Made by a program: the position numbers and the translations under genes
Notes under the pieces: model-generated
Seen by the model: only the letters and a program-made list of their open reading frames with translations
Databases searched by the model: none
What the model was told of the DNA's origin: nothing
Assembly (NCBI GenBank): GCA_002402045.2
Contig: NVUX02000062.1
Location: forward strand, 1 to 38,590
DNA length: 38,590 nt
Reading direction: 5' to 3'
Source: Paracoccaceae bacterium
Lineage (GTDB): Bacteria > Pseudomonadota > Alphaproteobacteria > Rhodobacterales > Rhodobacteraceae
Shown here: positions 33,968-38,590 of the stretch, piece by piece
How positions within the stretch are numbered: position 1 is the stretch's first letter
Layout: each line of letters begins with the position of its first letter

Positions 33968-35206
33968 GTGAATACTGTAGAAAAAGGTAATAAACTCGAA
34001 GATGATTTCTATAACTACCTTCGTGATCAACAGAAACGGGGGCTCTTGGTTTACGGGGTACACTCGCCGAAACTCTGTACGATTCACAAAAAAAAGAAAT
34101 ACTATTGTAGTGAGCGCAAGGCAGACGTTGAATTCGACGTTGTTGTAGAGCTTTTCCGTGAAGGAAGTAGTTTGCCGCATTTGCACGTTGTTTTCGAATG
34201 CAAAAATTACAAGAGTTCGGTGCCAGAGCACCGTGTAACAGAATTTTCAGATAAAATTCGTCGCATATTTGGGCATGCGGCCAAGGGGATCATGGTTGTT
34301 TCGTCTCGTTTGCAATCCGGTGCTGAAAATATCGCTAATAACAGAGGAATGGGGATCGCAAAATATGACGAACTTGGCCTCGAGGTCATCGCCGAACGGA
34401 AAGGCGGGATACGCATAGAAAATCGATATGTAAAATCGCAAATTTTTAGTGATAATGGCGCTGCTAAGTCCCTGAAATTTTCAGCATATCATGATGGACG
34501 ATATTTCGGCTCTATCGACCAAATGCTGAGGAGCTTCGATTCAAACCTCCCTATTGATAGCAAACAAGCAAATATCAAGGCTAGCGAGACTGTTCAGTAT
34601 ATTTCCGACGAAAAAATTCAAGAATCCGCTCAGAACCTATTAGCGCTAGTTGAATATCACAGTGGCCCAGTCGATCTTACAAATATCTGCTCAGTGCTTT
34701 CGCTAGAGTTAACTTTTACCGAGCAGACAGTTCAGGACGCGGATGGCAAACGCATATTGGGGTCGGCAAATTTTGATCGCAAATCAATTCAAGTTAACAC
34801 CCACGACAGTGAGCTACAGGAAAGATTTACAATTGGTCATGAAATAGGGCATTTTTATTTGTTTCACGATAGGTATCTTCGTTCAGAAATAATCGTTGAA
34901 CAAGACCTGTTCATGGACAATGAAACAGAGAATGTCTTCAATTATGATCGGTTAGAAATTCAAGCCAACATTTTCGCCTCCGAGTTACTGCTACCTACAC
35001 AGATTTTTCAAGTAAAAATTGATGAAAGCCGAGAATTCCTAGGCATCAAAGATAGGGGGCATGGGTACATATTTGTTGATAATCAACCTTGTAATTATAC
35101 ACCTTATAATGACTTGCTGATACAATTGTCGTTGTTTTTTAAAGTCTCTAAGCAAGCGATACAGATAAAACTTATGAGGATGAAGTTACTCACAGACAAC
35201 CGGTGA
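33968..35206 (+). CDS. Fusion of Mrr-like PD-(D/E)XK nuclease domain and ImmA/IrrE-type metallopeptidase
   Basis: A 412-residue protein with two recognisable parts. Residues 1-150 look like an Mrr/NERD-type restriction nuclease domain: a first helix with EKGNKLEDDFYNYL, then D57 in VEFDVVVE and the E77-x-K79 pair in VVFECKNYK, followed by a helix and HAAKGIMVVSS. Residues ~215-345 resemble an ImmA/IrrE (COG2856) peptidase: TIGHEIGHFYLF with H291, E292 and H295 as zinc ligands/catalyst, and E330 in LEIQANIFASELLLP as third ligand. Such peptidases cut repressors or antitoxins in phage and stress responses. The start is GTG 33968 with GGGAG seven bases upstream. The gene is AT-richer than the flanks. 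It precedes the 672-aa nuclease-like gene by 121 bases. Confidence 0.82.
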   Translation: MNTVEKGNKLEDDFYNYLRDQQKRGLLVYGVHSPKLCTIHKKKKYYCSERKADVEFDVVVELFREGSSLPHLHVVFECKNYKSSVPEHRVTEFSDKIRRIFGHAAKGIMVVSSRLQSGAENIANNRGMGIAKYDELGLEVIAERKGGIRIENRYVKSQIFSDNGAAKSLKFSAYHDGRYFGSIDQMLRSFDSNLPIDSKQANIKASETVQYISDEKIQESAQNLLALVEYHSGPVDLTNICSVLSLELTFTEQTVQDADGKRILGSANFDRKSIQVNTHDSELQERFTIGHEIGHFYLFHDRYLRSEIIVEQDLFMDNETENVFNYDRLEIQANIFASELLLPTQIFQVKIDESREFLGIKDRGHGYIFVDNQPCNYTPYNDLLIQLSLFFKVSKQAIQIKLMRMKLLTDNR

Positions 35207-35327
35207 ATGCAGAACGTTTATTCTTGCATCGATGTGGCTCAGGTTTGCTGGAAGCTTATGATATTTCATGCAAACTTCGGGCATGAGAATAGATGCACCT
35301 TAAAAGCTGTATATTAGGTAGGAATCT

Positions 35328-37346
35328 ATGCGCGACACAAAAAGTATAAGATGCGATCTATTCGATAAAGTCAGGCGCCCTACGAGGGGAAATCGTCTAA
35401 CATCACCCTTTAATAAGGGATTTGATGCTAACGAATGGTCTAAGGCTCTAGAGGGCTCGGAGAAGTCTGAAAGAGACATAAACCTGAGCATCGCTGCATT
35501 GTTTATTGGCGGGCAATTAGGGTCTCTCAGAAAATCACTGTTTAACGGGCTATTCTCGAAAATAAGCCAGAGATCAGCTATTAGACTCGCTGTTGCTAGC
35601 GCGAATTTTGAATTCTTCAGCTTTAGTAAAGCCCACGAGAAGGTAATTCGCCAACTGCTGGACAGAAACGATGGAACGCACATCGATGAATTCAGAAATG
35701 TTTCCGTCAACCATATTCAAGACAATGTTTCACCTGATGACTTTGTGACAGCGATCGTTGATGTATTGCCACACTGGTTTTTTGAGGCTCAGAGCTTAGA
35801 TTCTAACCGCGAACCGCTCAATTTTAATTTTTCAATAGTTCGTCGGAATGTTTCTAGGGTTTTATCGATTGAACATCTCTATAAAAACATATGGGACGAG
35901 GCTCTGTGGGAAGGGTGGAAATTCGGAATTCACGGCAATCCCAAAACTTTTGAGCCGCTAAATTTTGACGATAGGGCGTTATGGACTGCGTGGCAATTGA
36001 GGGGCGAGTCACTAGTGATAGGAAAGGCATTAACCTTTAAAGCCGAAAGGCGAAGCGATGCCAAACAAGACAAAACTTTGCTCCCGAACTCGATCATTAG
36101 TTATAAAACTAAAGGTAACCGAGCCGAATTCGTCTTTGGCCGGCCGAAAATCACTTCGGTCATGGCCCTGCGTCAAAGACTAGAAACGATAGAAGAATCC
36201 TATTTGTCTGATATTCTAGACCAACCTGTATCCCTCAAAAACGAAGAAATTACACTTAGGTTAATGTTTAGAGCGCAAGCGGTACTCGCAGATGCCGCAA
36301 CCGCAATTAATTCATCAAAAAAAATCCGTAAAATTGCCACTTATTCCCATGTCAAAATTATGAGTTTTGGTGTGAAACGAAAGAGCATATGCGCGGCCAT
36401 TTCGCGGTGTCTATCATTAAGTCCTGAGATTGCAAACGAAGTGGTTAGTAGTCTTACAATTTCACCAGACGATACAGGAAGCCTTTTTCGCGATGGCCTG
36501 TGGACATGTCCGCTTGTCAGACTAGACGATGGTGAATTGTTAATCGTCGCAGCTCCTCTATTAGTTGGGTCGCCAATGCTATTTATGGAGAAGTACCTAG
36601 CGAAACGCCCCAAGGAGCTTAGCTTAGCCTATAACAAGCTAGGATTTATATTTGAAAAAAAGGTACGCCAAACGACTATTAATTCGCTTAACTCCAATGA
36701 ATTGATCAACGATTTTATGGTTGTACCTCATGCTCTCAACAAAAAGGATGATGATGGGGAAGAGATAGACATGCTTTTACGAATTGGCAATAAAGTTCTA
36801 ATTTGCGAAGTAAAATCGTATGTATCACCTCATGAACCGATTGATAGGTTCAATCACATTGAAAAACTCGAAGAAGCAGCATCACAAGCTGTTAGAAAAG
36901 CACGCTGGACATCGAAAAACTTTTATAACTTGAAGTCGGCGCTAAATTTTAGTGGCAGCGATACTGACGTTGAGTTCCTTCCTGTTGTAATTATCAACCA
37001 AATGCATGGTTCTGGGTTGGAAATAAACGGCTGCTTGATTACGGATTATTCGTTTTGGGAGTTGTACCTAAGCGGCGGCACATACGTTTCCAGCTCAGTT
37101 CTGAAAGGGGAAAATCAGGTACTAATCCATTCTGTGCTGTACGCAAACGAAGTAGAAGCAATATCAAAACTGGCTCAGTCTTTGAAAAACCCAGCCCCAT
37201 TGATCCCATACCTGAAATCAGTATCGTGGGCATATACAGAACTCCCCACTTCGTCGGGAAAAATGTTGCGGATGGCGACTCCAAAAATCGATAGCAAAAA
37301 CTTGGTTTCACCGAACATGAATGACGCAATAAAGCTACTCGCCTAA
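35328..37346 (+). CDS. Large protein with C-terminal PD-(D/E)XK nuclease-like domain, N-terminus unknown (672 aa)
   Basis: The first ~430 residues match nothing I recognise. They are mostly helical, soluble, with aromatic-rich stretches (LPHWFFEAQSL, DEALWEGWKFGIHGN, RALWTAWQLRGESL). Around 437-500 there is a credible PD-(D/E)XK nuclease core: E443 in LGFIFEKKVRQTT, D481 in GEEIDMLLRIGNKV and E494-x-K496 in LICEVKSYV. A helix with EEAASQAVRKARW follows, as in NERD-like or Holliday-resolvase-type nucleases. ATG 35328 has AGGA seven bases upstream. It is intact, AT-rich and paired with the nuclease-peptidase fusion gene, which suggests one mobile, possibly defensive module. Confidence 0.65.
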   Translation: MRDTKSIRCDLFDKVRRPTRGNRLTSPFNKGFDANEWSKALEGSEKSERDINLSIAALFIGGQLGSLRKSLFNGLFSKISQRSAIRLAVASANFEFFSFSKAHEKVIRQLLDRNDGTHIDEFRNVSVNHIQDNVSPDDFVTAIVDVLPHWFFEAQSLDSNREPLNFNFSIVRRNVSRVLSIEHLYKNIWDEALWEGWKFGIHGNPKTFEPLNFDDRALWTAWQLRGESLVIGKALTFKAERRSDAKQDKTLLPNSIISYKTKGNRAEFVFGRPKITSVMALRQRLETIEESYLSDILDQPVSLKNEEITLRLMFRAQAVLADAATAINSSKKIRKIATYSHVKIMSFGVKRKSICAAISRCLSLSPEIANEVVSSLTISPDDTGSLFRDGLWTCPLVRLDDGELLIVAAPLLVGSPMLFMEKYLAKRPKELSLAYNKLGFIFEKKVRQTTINSLNSNELINDFMVVPHALNKKDDDGEEIDMLLRIGNKVLICEVKSYVSPHEPIDRFNHIEKLEEAASQAVRKARWTSKNFYNLKSALNFSGSDTDVEFLPVVIINQMHGSGLEINGCLITDYSFWELYLSGGTYVSSSVLKGENQVLIHSVLYANEVEAISKLAQSLKNPAPLIPYLKSVSWAYTELPTSSGKMLRMATPKIDSKNLVSPNMNDAIKLLA

Positions 37347-37441
37347 CAATTTGGCGTATGTCCACGGTAGATGGCCGGTTTAGGGAAGTCTTATGGAGTT
37401 TTACATCTGAAGCGAACGTCTCCTTTCCGCCCATATTGACC

Positions 37442-37639
37442 TTAACAGCTCATTTCAAAAAGGTCTTTGCGCAAGTAATATCCCTTATCTGGCCCATAGG
37501 ATTCAACGAAGCCTGCGACTACGCCGCAAGGTTCTGTGTAGAGGTTGAAATCTTCGGTATTATCAGCCCCAATACCCTCGGCGATTTCGATCATCTTGCC
37601 AGGCGCTACCTTGATGTAATGTTTTGCAAATCTAGCCAT
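37442..37639 (-). CDS. Small protein of unknown function (65 aa)
   Basis: It starts MARFAKHYIKVAPGKMIEIA and continues EGIGADNTEDFNLYTEPCG, ending with YGPDKGYYLRKDLFEMSC. It is compact and mixed in composition, without signal peptide or membrane helix. ATG 37639 has GGGAG seven bases upstream, clearly better than the longer frame. It converges on the 672-aa gene and lies about 100 bases downstream of the adenine methyltransferase gene in the same direction, so it is probably co-transcribed with it. No family recognised; phage-type origin is possible from context. Confidence 0.55.
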   Translation of the reverse strand: MARFAKHYIKVAPGKMIEIAEGIGADNTEDFNLYTEPCGVVAGFVESYGPDKGYYLRKDLFEMSC

Positions 37640-37738
37640 GATAATCTCCCTTTTTCTACACCACACATAGCTCTGAGACGCGCACATGGGAACGCCTCAG
37701 AGATTGCTCATTTAGTTGGGTTTTTGTCACTTGATTGC

Positions 37739-38548
37739 TCACGCAAACAGGTCGACGGGCGGGGCGCTATCGGTGATGATCAGCTCGCGCGCATCGGTGG
37801 CCGCACCATTCGAAACCGAATATTTGAGGCGCGCTTCATCAAAGTGAAAGCCCGCGAATATCTCGCGAATTTCCGGCACATCGTTAATCGACAGGATAAA
37901 CCGCCCCTCGATCCCTCGCAGAATATCCGCCATCCGCTGAAAATCGCCGCGCTCAAACATCAGCTTGCCATAATCGTTTTCACCGCCCCAGTAGGGTGGA
38001 TCTAGGTAGAACAAAGTTTCAGGCGTATCGTAGCGCGGGATCAGCTCGGCCCAGTCCAAACTCTCGAACACAACGCCCTCAAGCCGCTCGTGAGCCGCAT
38101 CAAGAATTGGCCCCATGCGAGAGAGGCTAAAGCGCGGACCGCTGGTGGGAGCCACGCCAAACACCCCCTTTACCTGCCCGCCAAACGCCAGGCGCTGGAG
38201 GTAGAGAAAACGCGCGGCGCGCTCGAGGTCTGTGAGGTGTTCCGGGGGCTGATCACGCAGGCGCTCAAACTCGCGGCGTGATGTGATCTGGAAACGCATG
38301 ACCTCAATCAGCTGCGGGTAATGCCGCTGCAGGATGCGAAACAGATTGATGATCTCGCCATTGAGATCGTTGGCCACTTCAAGCCGGGGCTGGAAACGGC
38401 GGCGTAGAAACACGCCACCCATGCCAACAAACGGCTCGACATAGGTTTTATGGGGGATCGCGTCGATCTTCTCGATGATCTTACGATGCAGTTTTGATTT
38501 GCCGCCCAGCCAAGGGGCGACAGGTGCAGCAGCGCGCACTTGTTTCAT
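37739..38548 (-). CDS. D12-class N6-adenine DNA methyltransferase (Dam-like)
   Basis: A 269-residue enzyme of the MethyltransfD12 family. PWLGGKSKL (12-20) is motif X, YVEPFVGMGGVFLRR (36-50) the SAM-binding motif I, NDLNGEIINLFRIL (60-73) motif II and LDPPYWGG (182-189) the catalytic DPPY motif. RFILSINDVPEIREIF follows in the C-terminal part. It would methylate adenine in double-stranded DNA; the target is unknown. There is no partner restriction gene with matching orientation, so it is an orphan or phage-derived enzyme. The GC-rich base composition contrasts with the adjacent AT-rich unit. The start at 38548 has only a weak GGAT upstream. Confidence 0.92.
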   Translation of the reverse strand: MKQVRAAAPVAPWLGGKSKLHRKIIEKIDAIPHKTYVEPFVGMGGVFLRRRFQPRLEVANDLNGEIINLFRILQRHYPQLIEVMRFQITSRREFERLRDQPPEHLTDLERAARFLYLQRLAFGGQVKGVFGVAPTSGPRFSLSRMGPILDAAHERLEGVVFESLDWAELIPRYDTPETLFYLDPPYWGGENDYGKLMFERGDFQRMADILRGIEGRFILSINDVPEIREIFAGFHFDEARLKYSVSNGAATDARELIITDSAPPVDLFA

Positions 38549-38574
38549 TTTAAGAATCCGTGTTTAGTCGCACA

Positions 38575-38588
38575 ACCCACGCGTGGGT
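38575..38588. other. 14-bp perfect palindrome upstream of the methyltransferase
   Basis: ACCCACGCGTGGGT is a perfect palindrome at the right edge of the window, 27 bases before the methyltransferase start. It could be an operator for that gene or part of a hairpin ending a gene outside the window. Confidence 0.3.
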
Positions 38589-38590
38589 GC

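Noticed and set aside
37358-38005. 215-aa plus-strand frame opposite the 65-aa gene and methyltransferase
   Set aside because: It is antisense to two better supported genes and shows no family features.
1-38590. CRISPR array or direct-repeat spacer structure
   Set aside because: No regularly spaced 24-40-bp direct repeats were seen; the repeats present are the palindromic mini-elements, one 26-bp tandem duplication and the Gly-Asn codon tracts.

Overview
The window looks like a chromosomal stretch of a marine alphaproteobacterium, most likely order Rhodobacterales (Roseobacter group). This is an inference from gene content and recognisable protein families: a 133-aa Rhodobacterales-type hypothetical, a Hint_2 protein, Tad pilus genes, a ProXWV-type betaine importer and Ugd/epimerase/RfaH-type exopolysaccharide genes, in DNA of roughly balanced base composition. 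No rRNA, tRNA or CRISPR array was found.

Layout. (1) 1-4810 is a worn accessory zone. It holds a YqaA-family membrane protein, a decayed IS1182-family element (about 871-2505), a conserved hypothetical gene, a small basic protein gene with a hairpin over its ribosome binding site, and the 3' two thirds of a sulfatase/phosphonate monoester hydrolase pseudogene. The dead transposase carries three roughly 40-bp inserts of one shared design (a CTGCC-GGCAG palindrome followed by a hairpin). A fourth, partial copy sits at the left edge of the window. (2) 4876-21495, all on the minus strand, is a surface polysaccharide locus. Its upstream unit encodes an unknown anchored protein, a Wzy/WaaL-type membrane protein, a PPP-type phosphoesterase and a Wzc/ExoP-type co-polymerase with tyrosine kinase. 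After a leader of about 360 nt comes a second unit headed by an RfaH-like NusG paralogue. It continues with UDP-glucuronate 4-epimerase, Ugd, a Wzx-like flippase, a second polymerase, a sulfotransferase, a DegT aminotransferase, a PglC-like initiating sugar transferase, a GT4 glycosyltransferase and a PglF/WbpM-like dehydratase. Together these could build a repeat of a uronic acid plus an amino-deoxy sugar, possibly sulfated. Two genes of the amino-sugar branch are damaged: the sugar transferase is frameshifted by a perfect 26-bp tandem duplication, and the dehydratase reading frame has an amber codon six codons after its best start.

(3) 21681-22750 holds two convergent genes for exported proteins, one with a ClpP-like fold. 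(4) 23248-26227 is a glycine/proline betaine-type ABC importer with a strong terminator between the binding-protein gene and the permease gene. (5) 26451-28940 holds TadG-like (vWA) and two TadE/F-like pseudopilin genes. (6) 29855-33063 holds a Hint-domain protein, two secreted Gly-Asn-repeat proteins (one with a PepSY-like domain) and a membrane-anchored LuxR-type regulator.

(7) 33968-37346 is a visibly more AT-rich two-gene unit. One gene encodes a fusion of an Mrr-like PD-(D/E)XK nuclease domain with an ImmA/IrrE-type HExxH peptidase. The other encodes a 672-aa protein with a C-terminal PD-(D/E)XK domain and an unrecognised N-terminal two thirds. This is the best candidate for an undescribed (defence-like) system. 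(8) 37442-38548 holds a small unknown gene and a phage-type D12 adenine methyltransferase. Long stretches at 28941-29854 and 33064-33967 contain no gene I can support.
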